Shown: positions 26,008 to 35,179, numbered from the stretch's first letter. The stretch is 64,000 nucleotides of DNA from JAVBJN01 sp031546985 (GCA_031546985.1 JAVBJN010000064.1:62001-126000); one strand, 5' to 3'. The notes: a model not told the origin generated them from the sequence alone. Program-made: numbers and translations.

Positions 26008-26202
26008 TGCACAAAAGTCGGCAAAGTATATAGGCGAACACAGTTCCAGTTTCTGTGTTTTTAATGGGCACAGTTAAGTCTGTATTACGAGGAAGGAAAC
26101 GCTGTACGTTAAAAATGGCAGACAAGGGTTGTAAAAAAAATACGGCATAGCTGTAACATTTTGCAATGGCATGTATCTAAAAGGAGATTAAAAAAAACAG
26201 AT

Positions 26203-27060
26203 ATGAAAAAGTATACCATTGCAATCATCACTCTTTTATTCCTTGCATTGTGTGCCCATGTTTTTGGACAGGCCAATCCGAATCCTTTTGAAGTGCGAAA
26301 ATCAGGGAAAGGCAAGCAAGCCCTGATTTTTATTCCCGGTTTTGCCTGCTCTGGCGAAGTTTGGGCCGGCACCAGGGCTGTATATGAAAAGAATTATACC
26401 TGCTATACGTTTACAATGGCTGGTTTTGCTGGTGTGCCTGCGCAAAATAATGCCAGTTTTAAAAACTGGGAGACGGCTATTGTTGGGTATATTAAAGCCA
26501 ATAAAATAGAACACCCCATCATCATCGGGCACAGCATGGGCGGCGGTCTTGCGCTGGCATTGGCAGCAGACTACCCGGAGCTGGTCCAGAAAATTGTGGT
26601 GGTAGATGCTTTGCCTTGTCTGGCGGCTTTGATGAACCCGGCTTTTGTTGCAAAAGAAAACAACGACTGTACCGGTATAACCAGCCAGATTACCGCAATG
26701 ACAGATATGCAATTTGAGCAGATGCAACAAAAATCTATGGCCAGGCTGGTGAGTGATAGTATGATGCGGGATACGGTAATAGGTTGGAGTGTAAGATCGG
26801 ATCGGGCCACATTTGCCGGAATGTATTGCGATTTTAGCAACACCGACCTGCGGAGCAAAATGCCTGCTATTCAGTGTCCGGCGCTCATTCTTTTAGAAAA
26901 GAATTTTGCAGGTGGTATGGTTAAACCTGCGATTGACGCGCAATACGCCAGTCTGAAAACCGCAGATCTGCACTATGCAGATAAGGGTTTACACTTTATA
27001 ATGTATGACGATAAAGATTGGTATTTTGCACAACTCAATAAATTCATTCCCACCAAGTGA
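26203..27060 (+). CDS. Secreted alpha/beta hydrolase
   Basis: The ATG at 26203 with AAGGAG upstream begins the signal peptide MKKYTIAIITLLFLALCAHVFGQ. The hydrolase fold shows the oxyanion region IFIPGFACSG and the nucleophile elbow GHSMGGGLAL. A late His in DKGLHFIMYD probably completes the triad. It would act in the periplasm or outside the cell on an unknown ester or amide. It heads a tight three-gene unit with an ECF sigma factor and a membrane protein; this is an unusual partner for a sigma factor. Confidence 0.88.
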   Translation: MKKYTIAIITLLFLALCAHVFGQANPNPFEVRKSGKGKQALIFIPGFACSGEVWAGTRAVYEKNYTCYTFTMAGFAGVPAQNNASFKNWETAIVGYIKANKIEHPIIIGHSMGGGLALALAADYPELVQKIVVVDALPCLAALMNPAFVAKENNDCTGITSQITAMTDMQFEQMQQKSMARLVSDSMMRDTVIGWSVRSDRATFAGMYCDFSNTDLRSKMPAIQCPALILLEKNFAGGMVKPAIDAQYASLKTADLHYADKGLHFIMYDDKDWYFAQLNKFIPTK

Positions 27061-27533
27061 TGCGTTTCGAAGATATCTACAATGTATACTGGCAAAAAAT
27101 ATTTCGCCTGTGTATGGGGTATGTAAATGATTATGAAACAGCGAGTGATCTTACACAGGAAACCTTTGTGATCGTATGGCAGAAGCTGGCGCAATTCCGC
27201 AACGACGCTGATATTGGCACATGGATTTTCAGGATTGCTTCTAACCATTGTCTGCGGCAGATAGAAAAAGATAAACGGTATGCTAAAACACCGTTACCCA
27301 TAGATTTAAAGGAGGAGACGGTAGTAGATATGGAACCCCAGATCCAGTATCTGTATAAGCTTATTTCTGAGTTGCCGGAGACCGACCGTATCATCATTTC
27401 GTTAGAACTGGAAGACGTGAAGCAGGCGCAAATTGCCAGTATCACCGGTCTTTCTGAGGCCAATGTTCGGGTAAGAATTCACCGGATAAAGGAGAAGTTA
27501 ACCCAAAAATTCAAAGCACATGAGCAGCGATAG
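27060..27533 (+). CDS. ECF-type RNA polymerase sigma factor
   Basis: The ATG at 27060 overlaps the hydrolase stop (TGATG); a GTG at 27057 is an alternative. The 158 residues contain sigma region 2 (DLTQETFVIVWQKL, GTWIFRIASNHCLRQ) and region 4 (LPETDRIIISLELEDVKQAQ, then SEANVRVRIHRIKEKL). The next gene overlaps it by 14 bp and encodes a membrane protein that could be its regulator. The genes it controls are not evident. Confidence 0.92.
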   Translation: MRFEDIYNVYWQKIFRLCMGYVNDYETASDLTQETFVIVWQKLAQFRNDADIGTWIFRIASNHCLRQIEKDKRYAKTPLPIDLKEETVVDMEPQIQYLYKLISELPETDRIIISLELEDVKQAQIASITGLSEANVRVRIHRIKEKLTQKFKAHEQR

Positions 27534-28131
27534 TATAGATATTAAAAAACTCTGGCACCAGCAGCAAATTGCACCGCTCAATATGGATGCATTGCATGCA
27601 ATGATTAAGCAATTTAAGCGCGGCAACCTGCGTAGGCTAATCCTGACCAACGCTGCGCTGGTCCTTACTTGTGTGGTTGTTATTGTCATCTGGTATTTTG
27701 CCCGTCCCCAATTTATAACCACCCAGATCGGTATTGTACTGCTGGTGTTGGCTATGGTTATGTTTGTATTGGTATCTAACCGGCAGTTTTTTGTATTGGC
27801 AGATATAGACACCTCAAAAGCGTGTAAAACATACATGAATAATTTGCTGCGATTAAAAGAGCGGCAGAAGTTTGCACAAACCACTGTGCTCAGCTTGTAT
27901 TTCGTGCTGCTCTCGGCGGGTATAGGCTTGTATATGTATGAGTTTGCACTACAGATGTCTATTGGAATGGCCGTGCTTGCATATGCACTTACAGGTGGCT
28001 GGATTATCTTCAATTGGTTGTATATAAGACCTAAAACCATCAGGAAACAAGCGGCTAAACTGGATAAACTGATTGAAGATGTAGCCGGTATCGATAAGCA
28101 ATGGACTGCGGAGGATAATGTTGAAATATAG
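27520..28131 (+). CDS. Membrane protein, candidate regulator of the adjacent sigma factor
   Basis: This 203-residue protein begins with a short soluble part (IDIKKLWHQQQIAPLNMDAL) and has four predicted membrane helices in two pairs, then a basic cytoplasmic tail. The N-terminal pattern 'IKKLWQ..' is common in Bacteroidota proteins encoded directly after ECF sigma factors. An anti-sigma role is inferred from context only. It overlaps the sigma gene by 14 bp, so it is translationally coupled. Confidence 0.75.
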   Translation: MSSDSIDIKKLWHQQQIAPLNMDALHAMIKQFKRGNLRRLILTNAALVLTCVVVIVIWYFARPQFITTQIGIVLLVLAMVMFVLVSNRQFFVLADIDTSKACKTYMNNLLRLKERQKFAQTTVLSLYFVLLSAGIGLYMYEFALQMSIGMAVLAYALTGGWIIFNWLYIRPKTIRKQAAKLDKLIEDVAGIDKQWTAEDNVEI

Positions 28132-28164
28132 ATTTGACCGTCTTTGGTTAAGGAATAATAGTGT

Positions 28165-28200
28165 CAAAGCCGCCTCTACAGTATTGTGGGGGCGGCTTTG
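28165..28200. terminator. Terminator between convergent operons
   Basis: Arms CAAAGCCGCC and GGCGGCTTTG with a 16-nt loop lie between the sigma operon (plus) and the toxin-like operon (minus). It belongs to the GCCGCC stem family seen at 22899 and 63332. Confidence 0.75.
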
Positions 28201-28230
28201 GTGTTTTAGTTCGTTTGGTATAAAGTATGC

Positions 28231-29370
28231 TTAGTTCATCTGTTTTACCTGCGCGTTGGTCATTTCCTGTACCGAAGCCGCCAGGGTAACGGTAGGGTCT
28301 ATATTGTAAGTAATGCTTACAATGCTTTGCATATACCCTTCAATACTGTTCCATGCCGTAGTAGCAGTATCAAGATCGCTGATAGCCTGGTCTATATCGC
28401 TATCGCTCATGGTTTTGGAGAGGTCGGTTATAATTTGCTGAGCATCTGCCTGGATCTGTTTCCAGAAAGTGAGTACGGTTTGAATATTGGTTTGAGCCGT
28501 ACTGCTTTGGGCCACGATGTTGGCAAACTGGGTATTCAGATTTTGCAACAAACCGATGGTAGTATTCATGAGACCGATTTCGGTATTCACATTGTTCATA
28601 TCGGTTTGGATATCCTGCAATGTTTCCTGGTAGTCAATGTCTTTGCCTACCGGCTCCAGCGTAGTGAAAACCGCGCTGCCAATACCAAAACCAATACCTA
28701 CAATAACACCTGCCGCACCGGTAAATACCACACCCAGCGCCACACCAATCATGGCAATAAAAATGCCCTCGTTAATGTTGGCCAGAATATTGAGCGTTAC
28801 CAGAATATTGCGGTCGTCTACCACATCCTGTAAGTTGGCCAGCACTCCGTTTAATTGTGCAATAGCATTTTGATCGGCGTTTTCGGCAACGGCAATTTGC
28901 GTGCACAGGTCATTGAGTTTAGTGGCATCTGGTGCAATAAGGGCCTGGTAATCTGCAATAGCTGCTTCGAGCCCGTTTATGGTTGTAGCGGTGGCGCTGG
29001 CCTCTGTTACCAGCAGGTTGAGCGCCGATTGTATACTGGCAAGGATTGCCGGGTTGGAGGGTTGGGCTTTGAGTTGTTGTAAAAGATCCTGCACCGTGCT
29101 TATCTGTTGCTGAAATAAGGTGTTGTAGTTGATAAACGCTGTAGGTAGCAAGTTAAAATCGGGTACCACTTCGTTTATCCAACCCATTACATCTTCATTA
29201 GCCTGGGCAAAGGTTTGCACAAAATTGCCATAATTGGCAGGAGGCGTTACAAGGGCAGGCAATTGGGTGGTATGGATAGACATCGCATAACTGCATACCT
29301 GGTTGGATGCGTTGATGTAGTCTACCACCATCTGCGCGGTATTCTGCGAATTTAAAATGAGTTTATGCAT
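28231..29370 (-). CDS. Putative alpha-pore-forming toxin component (HBL/NHE/ClyA superfamily), third gene
   Basis: This 379-residue, almost wholly helical protein has long amphipathic segments flanking one hydrophobic stretch at about 190-237 (EGIFIAMIGVALGVVF, GAAGVIVGIGFGIGSAVF). This is the layout of HBL/NHE-type toxins: a helical bundle with a hydrophobic head that inserts into the target membrane. It shares the N-terminal motif QLPxLxxPPxNYGNFxxxFA with the second gene, so the two are paralogues. No signal peptide is seen. It is the last of three genes, separated from the second by a terminator-like hairpin. Assignment is by fold pattern, not by search. Confidence 0.7.
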   Translation of the reverse strand: MHKLILNSQNTAQMVVDYINASNQVCSYAMSIHTTQLPALVTPPANYGNFVQTFAQANEDVMGWINEVVPDFNLLPTAFINYNTLFQQQISTVQDLLQQLKAQPSNPAILASIQSALNLLVTEASATATTINGLEAAIADYQALIAPDATKLNDLCTQIAVAENADQNAIAQLNGVLANLQDVVDDRNILVTLNILANINEGIFIAMIGVALGVVFTGAAGVIVGIGFGIGSAVFTTLEPVGKDIDYQETLQDIQTDMNNVNTEIGLMNTTIGLLQNLNTQFANIVAQSSTAQTNIQTVLTFWKQIQADAQQIITDLSKTMSDSDIDQAISDLDTATTAWNSIEGYMQSIVSITYNIDPTVTLAASVQEMTNAQVKQMN

Positions 29371-29391
29371 GGTTGTAGCTGTAAAAAGGTT

Positions 29392-29424
29392 AAAAAAGCC
29401 TGCGGCAAAACATTTACCGCAGGC
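29392..29424 (-). terminator. Intra-operon terminator-like hairpin between toxin genes two and three
   Basis: On the minus strand GCCTGCGG pairs with CCGCAGGC, the stem extends by TAAA/TTTG, and six T follow. It lies 25 bp after the stop of gene two and 22 bp before the start of gene three. It should reduce expression of the third component. Confidence 0.85.
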
Positions 29425-29448
29425 GAATATAGAATAGCAAATGGTTGG

Positions 29449-30675
29449 TTACGCGGCAGAAGGAATCTGGTTAACATTACCATTGTTGGCCTGAGGATTT
29501 TGGGTACCGTAGTTGTGCCAGGTACCGTTGGAATCCTGCCAGCTGTAGTTGATTTTAGACAGGGCGGTAGCAAATACAACCAGGTCGTTCCAGCTGCTTT
29601 CGGCTTCGGTAAAGTCGTTCAGCGCCTGTTGGTATTGTGTGGCTGTTACATCGGTGCCTACAGTAGCCAGTTCGGTAGATACATCGTTGATGGCGGTATC
29701 CAGCAGCGTCCACATATTGCCAATGGTGGTTAATGCAGCCTGCGCTTTAAGGTTGGTTTGGTACAGCTCATTGAACTGTGTGCTTACACCTTGCAGCAAA
29801 ATAATATCCTGGTTAAGGCCCTGGATTTGTGTTTGGTCAGATGCGATCTGACCCTGCATAGCCTGGATGCTCTTGGTTTCAATCACGGTGCCGGCAATAG
29901 AAGCAGCTTCGCCAGCTACACCTACTACAATCAGACCCACGCCAATGCCTTGCGCACCAGGGATAACGCAGCATACCGCGCCTATCAATCCTATGAAAAG
30001 AGACAAGCCAATACCGATTTCAGAAACGGTAAGTAAGGTTTGCGCTGCTGAGATAGAAGCGTTCAGGCTTTTAATGTCGGCAGTGAGCTGGGTAATTTTG
30101 GTTTGGTCGTCTCCTGCATCGCTCAGTGCATCTGCAGCAATCTGAGTAAGCACTTGTGCATCGCTCAGGATGTTGGCATTAAAGGTGGTAAGCTGCGATT
30201 GAATGCTGTTGATGGCAGTAACCTGGGTTTGAATAAGCTGGCTTACAGTGGTGAGTGCGCTTTGCAATCCTTGTTTGGCCGTAGCATTGGTAGGGTCCAG
30301 GATCAACGCATTAAGGTAAGCGTTAATCATAAGCTGCTCCATGTTAAACAGGTTGGCCGCCTGGTTTACAATGGTAGTGGGCAGCTGGATCATCGACACA
30401 AAAATGTTGGTAGACCAGTTCATCGCGTGTTGCTTGGCCGGTGCAAACTGGGCTGTAAAGTTACCGTAGTTGGTAGGTGGGTAGTCCAGTATGGGCAACT
30501 GTTGGTTGGTGATGGCGTATGCATAACTGTTAATGGCCAGCAAGGCATTGGTGTAGTCTGCCAGTTGCTGCGCTGTAGGTTGCATGATTGCCAGCTTAGC
30601 AGTGCTTCTCAGCAATTGTGGCGTGGTGGTAGAGGTTGATGTTTGGGCGTCTGCCACGTTGGTGGTGTTTTTCAT
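29449..30675 (-). CDS. Putative alpha-pore-forming toxin component (HBL/NHE/ClyA superfamily), second gene
   Basis: This 408-residue protein has a polar Thr/Ser-rich N terminus, then long helices and a hydrophobic head at about 213-264 (LLTVSEIGIGLSLFIGLIGA, GIGVGLIVVGVAGEAASI). Another long coiled-coil pair follows, then a C-terminal tail rich in Asn and Gln. It shares QLPILDYPPTNYGNF and the spacing to the following MNW with gene three, which has QLPALVTPPANYGNF and MGW. No signal peptide is seen, as in Gram-negative tripartite alpha-toxins. It would need its two neighbours to assemble a pore. Confidence 0.72.
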   Translation of the reverse strand: MKNTTNVADAQTSTSTTTPQLLRSTAKLAIMQPTAQQLADYTNALLAINSYAYAITNQQLPILDYPPTNYGNFTAQFAPAKQHAMNWSTNIFVSMIQLPTTIVNQAANLFNMEQLMINAYLNALILDPTNATAKQGLQSALTTVSQLIQTQVTAINSIQSQLTTFNANILSDAQVLTQIAADALSDAGDDQTKITQLTADIKSLNASISAAQTLLTVSEIGIGLSLFIGLIGAVCCVIPGAQGIGVGLIVVGVAGEAASIAGTVIETKSIQAMQGQIASDQTQIQGLNQDIILLQGVSTQFNELYQTNLKAQAALTTIGNMWTLLDTAINDVSTELATVGTDVTATQYQQALNDFTEAESSWNDLVVFATALSKINYSWQDSNGTWHNYGTQNPQANNGNVNQIPSAA

Positions 30676-30710
30676 TTTTTTTGGTTTAAATGGTGAATAA
30701 AGTGGTGCTA

Positions 30711-31553
30711 TTAAGTAGATATCTGTTGAGAAATTTGTTGCAGGGTAGCATCCAGGTTATTCCAGTTGGCCTGGTTGCTTTCCAGGTCGAGGAGCAATAT
30801 CGTTGCAGATACACTGGATATTTGCTGGAGACTGGCTATACATGAACCGGTGTCTGCAGTCATGCCTTGCCAGAAGGAGGCGAGGTAGCCTGCCCCGCCT
30901 ATGGCCGACTGGCACATATTCAGCGCCTGGTTAAAGATATTGGCGGCCTGTATTTCGGTTTCCAGTTGCTGGCGGGCGGCATTAATAGAGTTGTTGCAAG
31001 CGTTAATATCGCCCTGGTTGGGGCAGGTAGCGTTTTGTAAAGCATGCAGCTGGCCATACAGCTGCACCAGCTGGTTGTTAAGGTTATTGATGGTAACCGT
31101 TATGCTTTGCATGGTGCTTTGCATGGTACGCGCATCACTGGTAAGGTTACCTCCAAAAGTGGCGATGTCGGTTGCCAGCGAAGACATTTCGGTTTGCAAG
31201 CCGGTTAAGGTACCGATCAGTGCGTTGGCGTATTGGGTAATCTGTTGCTCCAGCGAGGAGGAGGGAGCGGTCTGGAGCTGCTTTGCCAAAGAGATAAGCA
31301 TATTCAGGTCGCCGGTGATTTGCGTACCGGAGGTGGTAATCGTATCCGGCATATCCAGGTAAGTAGGGTATATGCTGTTGTACCAGGAGGCCGCATGGGT
31401 TTTAATGGTAACCAGCGTAGCGTTTAATCCGGCATCACCCACCGACTGAGATGCAATCCAGGTGCAGTAAGATTTAATGCTGTTTGCCGCTTGTACAAAA
31501 GAAGAGGTTAGACCCGAGCCGCTGGTGAGCGATTGAACAAACTGTGAATACAT
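30711..31553 (-). CDS. Putative alpha-pore-forming toxin component lacking a long hydrophobic head, first gene
   Basis: This 280-residue helical protein opens the operon. It aligns in its first 60 residues with genes two and three (SYCTWIAS against SYAMSIHT; HAASWYNSIYPTYLDMPDTI against the HAMNW region). It lacks a strong hydrophobic segment in the middle; instead it has a short cysteine-bearing turn (NATCPNQGDINACNNS). In tripartite toxins one component stays soluble, and this would fit that part. No signal peptide is seen. Gene two starts 35 bp further on. Confidence 0.65.
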   Translation of the reverse strand: MYSQFVQSLTSGSGLTSSFVQAANSIKSYCTWIASQSVGDAGLNATLVTIKTHAASWYNSIYPTYLDMPDTITTSGTQITGDLNMLISLAKQLQTAPSSSLEQQITQYANALIGTLTGLQTEMSSLATDIATFGGNLTSDARTMQSTMQSITVTINNLNNQLVQLYGQLHALQNATCPNQGDINACNNSINAARQQLETEIQAANIFNQALNMCQSAIGGAGYLASFWQGMTADTGSCIASLQQISSVSATILLLDLESNQANWNNLDATLQQISQQIST

Positions 31554-32125
31554 GATTGAGGTTTAATAGGTTTCTGTTACGAATAATAAGACTGTGGAGT
31601 ACAATAGCATGACCGTTAAATGGGGAAAGCCCATTAATGCAGTCATAAGATCATAACTACCGGCAATACCGGTTAGTAATGGCTATAATATTTTTTTATA
31701 ACACTACGTTCTCGGGACGCAGTAGGTGGAAGGGGTAGGTTTCATAGTCTTTGGTTGGGTGGACGTCAAATCTATGAATAATTATTAATTTATGATAAAA
31801 TGATCTATTTATTTTTTTATCGAAAGTGTTGTGCTGTGGCAAAGTTGGCGCTGGTATTGGGTTTGAGCGTTTTGTTATTAAATTATGAAGTAATTAGGTG
31901 AAATATTCATGATAAATAGACCTGCTACTATTTTCGTTGGGCACGCAAAAAGTATCAAAATGTCGCTTGGTTTGAGGATAGTCAATGGGTTAATGGTGCG
32001 TGTAAAAATGATTTTGCCCGATGTTTTTTTATTGTACTCAAACGTATAGTTGATGTTGTTTTTGCCTGGCTCTGGTGAGATTTAAAAATGATTATCTTAC
32101 GAAATAATTTTTATACAGATTTTAT
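31554..32125. promoter_or_regulatory. Divergent intergenic region with two imperfect palindromes
   Basis: This 570-bp AT-rich region lies between the toxin-like operon (minus) and a membrane protein gene (plus). Near the operon start it has TTAAATGGGG-AAAG-CCCATTAA (31616-31637) and ACCGG-N5-CCGGT (31659-31673) with partly matching flanks. They may be an operator, or hairpins in the operon leader. Beyond 31.7 kb I see no further gene or RNA. Confidence 0.4.
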
Positions 32126-33766
32126 ATGTTGGCTCTGATCTTCCTTTTTGTGTATGTGTTGTGGGTTAGTTTCGAATGTGGCGCGTTGGTATGGCATGAT
32201 GTATTAAAAAAGACATTCAGCAACCGCTGGCACTATACGGGGGTTGGTATTATCATCATAGCAGTAGTGGCACGTTGGTGGAGTCTTATGTCCCCCACCT
32301 CCTGGCTTATTCATATACCACTGGCAGGAATAGCCGTATGGTCGTCGATCCGTAACCAGGGGCTTTTCTTCAGGTCGCTATGGGCTCAAAAATGGCTTTT
32401 CGGCCTGGCGCTTATTCCAGTAACTTATTTCTGTGCGCTTCAATCGATCAGTTATGACGAAGCATTGTATCATGCATCGTTTATTCGCTGGCTTAACGAA
32501 TACGGCATTGTAAACGGTTTAGGCAACCTGCATGGCCGCCTGGCTTTTAACTCTACCTGGCATGTGCTGGCGTCTGTTTTTAATATGCGATTCCTCACAG
32601 GGCAACCTTTAAATCAGCTCAATGGTTTTTTTATACTCTGGCTTATTTTGTTTTTGGGAGAAGAGCGAAAGCTGTGGAAACATATACCCGCCATCAGCAA
32701 CTTTGGGGGCCTGGTATTCCCGTTCCTGTTTTTCCCCATTATTGCAGTGTACCACGTGGTAGATCCATCTGCTGATTTTGTAATCACATTCTGGGCGTTG
32801 TTATTGCTGTACGAATTGTTCTTTTTTGAAGAAAAGCAGCAAGACAACGCGTTGCTGTTTTACCTGTCAGTGAGCGTATTCCTGCTGATAAGCATTAAAA
32901 TATCGGCAGTGGTATTGCTGCTACCAGTGGCTGTTATATTGTTGCGCAAGCCGGGCTTGCTCATAAAAAGGGTAATGTGGCTTGCGCTGCCAGCCCTTTT
33001 GATCATTGTGCCATGGTTAATAAGCAACTATATGCTATCGGGTTACCTGTTGTATCCGAATCTGTCATTGAAGATGCTTAATCCCGAATGGAAAATTCCG
33101 GATACCATTGCCACGGTCGATCTGAATGGCATTAAATATGGTCCGTTCAGCCGCTGGGCTAATTTACCGGTTGACGAAGTGATGGCGATGGGGCGATGGG
33201 AGCGTTATCATCTCTGGTTCCAGCATCTGAGAATATTGGATAAACTGCTGCTGGGCGGTACATTGGTTGCCTATTTAATGCTGCTGGCCACTTGTTGGGT
33301 GGGTAAAAAGCCCGATTATTATAAGCGCTTGGCTATTTACACAGGTTTCGTTGGTTTCGCGTTTGTTTGTTATACCGTTCCCGATTTTCGTTTTATGGCT
33401 GGTTACAGCTATTTCTCGGTTATCCTGCTGGTGGTACTCTTTTACCGCAAACCTATTGCCGGCTGGCTTTTTGCTGCAGCTGGTATTGCAACTTTCGGCA
33501 TCTCTGTGAAGTTGTATCAACACCTGCAACCGGTAGTGGCCAACACCGATCCGGTACCTCATTCGGCAATCCGGCCTTCTGTAGTACTGCCTTATCCTTA
33601 CCCGGTTTCACATTGCGATAGCATGAAAGTAAATGGCATACCGGTCTATATTTTTAACGAGGCGAATAAAGAGTTTAACTGGGATCATAACCCCGGAACA
33701 TATGCACCGGTAATGCCTTTTGGTCTTATTGGGCAATCTCCTGCAAGTGGGTTTAAACCACAGTAG
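32126..33766 (+). CDS. Polytopic membrane protein of the LIC_10190 / GT-C-like type
   Basis: This 546-residue protein has about 12 predicted membrane helices and a short soluble C-terminal tail. A loop after the third or fourth helix carries SYDEALYHASFIRWLNEYG and GLGNLHGRLAFNSTWHV, a pattern found in the LIC_10190 family. An acidic residue in the first large loop is typical of GT-C glycosyltransferases, so transfer of sugars from a lipid carrier is possible but not shown. It has its own upstream region, and no partner gene on the same strand follows. Confidence 0.7.
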   Translation: MLALIFLFVYVLWVSFECGALVWHDVLKKTFSNRWHYTGVGIIIIAVVARWWSLMSPTSWLIHIPLAGIAVWSSIRNQGLFFRSLWAQKWLFGLALIPVTYFCALQSISYDEALYHASFIRWLNEYGIVNGLGNLHGRLAFNSTWHVLASVFNMRFLTGQPLNQLNGFFILWLILFLGEERKLWKHIPAISNFGGLVFPFLFFPIIAVYHVVDPSADFVITFWALLLLYELFFFEEKQQDNALLFYLSVSVFLLISIKISAVVLLLPVAVILLRKPGLLIKRVMWLALPALLIIVPWLISNYMLSGYLLYPNLSLKMLNPEWKIPDTIATVDLNGIKYGPFSRWANLPVDEVMAMGRWERYHLWFQHLRILDKLLLGGTLVAYLMLLATCWVGKKPDYYKRLAIYTGFVGFAFVCYTVPDFRFMAGYSYFSVILLVVLFYRKPIAGWLFAAAGIATFGISVKLYQHLQPVVANTDPVPHSAIRPSVVLPYPYPVSHCDSMKVNGIPVYIFNEANKEFNWDHNPGTYAPVMPFGLIGQSPASGFKPQ

Positions 33767-33785
33767 TGCAACTGTTCATAAAAAA

Positions 33786-33811
33786 AGCAGACAAGAATAA
33801 TCTTGTCTGCT
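33786..33811 (-). terminator. Terminator
   Basis: A perfect 11-bp stem AGCAGACAAGA/TCTTGTCTGCT with loop ATAA. The T run lies on the minus strand, so it serves the minus-strand T9SS gene ending at 33943. The 130 bp between them hold no gene. Confidence 0.8.
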
Positions 33812-33942
33812 CCGGAGTGTATCAGGTCTGAGTTTTTGCTTCATAATACATAGCCGCTTGTCTGGCATGTACACTGCGCAAATATTGTCAGCTGAAAGCG
33901 CAGCATCCTGGGATTCGGGCCCCGGATAAATTGCTAGTTTAA

Positions 33943-34803
33943 TTATCCTTTAACGAATTTGTGCACATATTTCTGACCATCAGCAGAGTTGCAGATGATA
34001 AAGTACATACCACTGCTCAGGTTGCTGATGTTAACCATTTGAGAAACGCCTTTGTCCATTTGGAAAGACTGAAGCTCCTGGCCGTTAATAGAAACGATTT
34101 TGGTCGTTACGCTCTTATTCAACGTGTTTTCCAGTTTGATATTGTCGGTAGCAGGGTTAGGATAAATATTTAACGCGCTGCCGCTGGTTACATTGTCGAG
34201 CCCTGTTGCAGGAACGGTACCGTATTTGTATTCAAAGTCGAAGTAAACATCATTGTTTCCACCGCCTCTGTTTTTTACGTTGAAGGTGCGCATGGCTACA
34301 TACATCTGGGTGTTTCTGATTTTGGCCAGGTAAACACCGTTGTCTTTTACATCCCCAATTCTTTTAGTAGCAGTTGCTGCATTGTAAGCCGAGGTAATAT
34401 TGCTTACCAGCGTAGCTGTAGCATAGTTGAACGATGCTGGTGCTTCCATCCACAGTGTAATGCCATTGCCCTCAATATCTCCGTTCCAGATAACGCTCAC
34501 GCCAGAGGTAAAGGCAAATTTAGTGGTTGGGCCACCGCCGTATAAACCGCCGTCTTCTACCATATCCAGGTTAGCTTCTTCACCATTGGCATAGTGTCCA
34601 AAACGGGCAGTATCAAAGCTGTTGTAATATTTGTGGTTCACAAAATCGAAACCGGATTGTGTACAGTTTACAGGTTTGGAGCCTGCAATACCCGGGCTGT
34701 GGTGCTCCCAAAAACGGAATCCTGTTTTGGTAGAAAGTGTTTGTGCATGGAGCATTTGTCCGAATGCCAGGGATAAGCCTAATAGGAGTAATCTTTTGTT
34801 CAT
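33943..34803 (-). CDS. Secreted protein with T9SS type A sorting domain
   Basis: This 286-residue protein has a signal peptide ending MLHAQ. The middle part is beta-rich and not recognised, with Gly/Asp-rich sections (VEDGGLYGGGPTTKF, NRGGGNNDVYFDFEYKYG). A C-terminal T9SS sorting domain starts at LNIYPNPATDNIKLEN and ends SGMYFIICNSADGQKYVHKF. It would be exported by T9SS and attached to the cell surface. The gene stands alone. Confidence 0.88.
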   Translation of the reverse strand: MNKRLLLLGLSLAFGQMLHAQTLSTKTGFRFWEHHSPGIAGSKPVNCTQSGFDFVNHKYYNSFDTARFGHYANGEEANLDMVEDGGLYGGGPTTKFAFTSGVSVIWNGDIEGNGITLWMEAPASFNYATATLVSNITSAYNAATATKRIGDVKDNGVYLAKIRNTQMYVAMRTFNVKNRGGGNNDVYFDFEYKYGTVPATGLDNVTSGSALNIYPNPATDNIKLENTLNKSVTTKIVSINGQELQSFQMDKGVSQMVNISNLSSGMYFIICNSADGQKYVHKFVKG

Positions 34804-35179
34804 CTTGGTGTAAATAAAGGTTTAGAATAACTACTAAGACCATCGGGCCAAATGAAATGGTTGGGTAAAAACCGGTTGATCTTTCATTGATTTCGGATGT
34901 TGCTATTGAATTTGAGATTTGTTCTATAGCTGCCCTGATATGATTAAGACAACCAGGCGGCTCAATTTTTTGCAGGATAAAATACCCCTTTGGCAGACAA
35001 ACACCTGAAAGTTGCATAACGAAGTTTTTGACAGGCCATAGCGCCGCTACTTTTGAACAGAAGAAGAAAATCCAATTGATATGAGCAGGATACTTTGCTG
35101 TTTAATAATCCCGGAAATAAGATGGCTGATGAATTTGCACAGCCGCTGGGTAATGTAGAAAAACTTAAATGCAGGAACA
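34804..35179. other. Intergenic region, nothing recognised
   Basis: This 376-bp divergent spacer separates the T9SS gene and the ABC operon. Open frames here are short and not protein-like. It presumably holds both promoters, but I could not place them with confidence. Confidence 0.5.
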
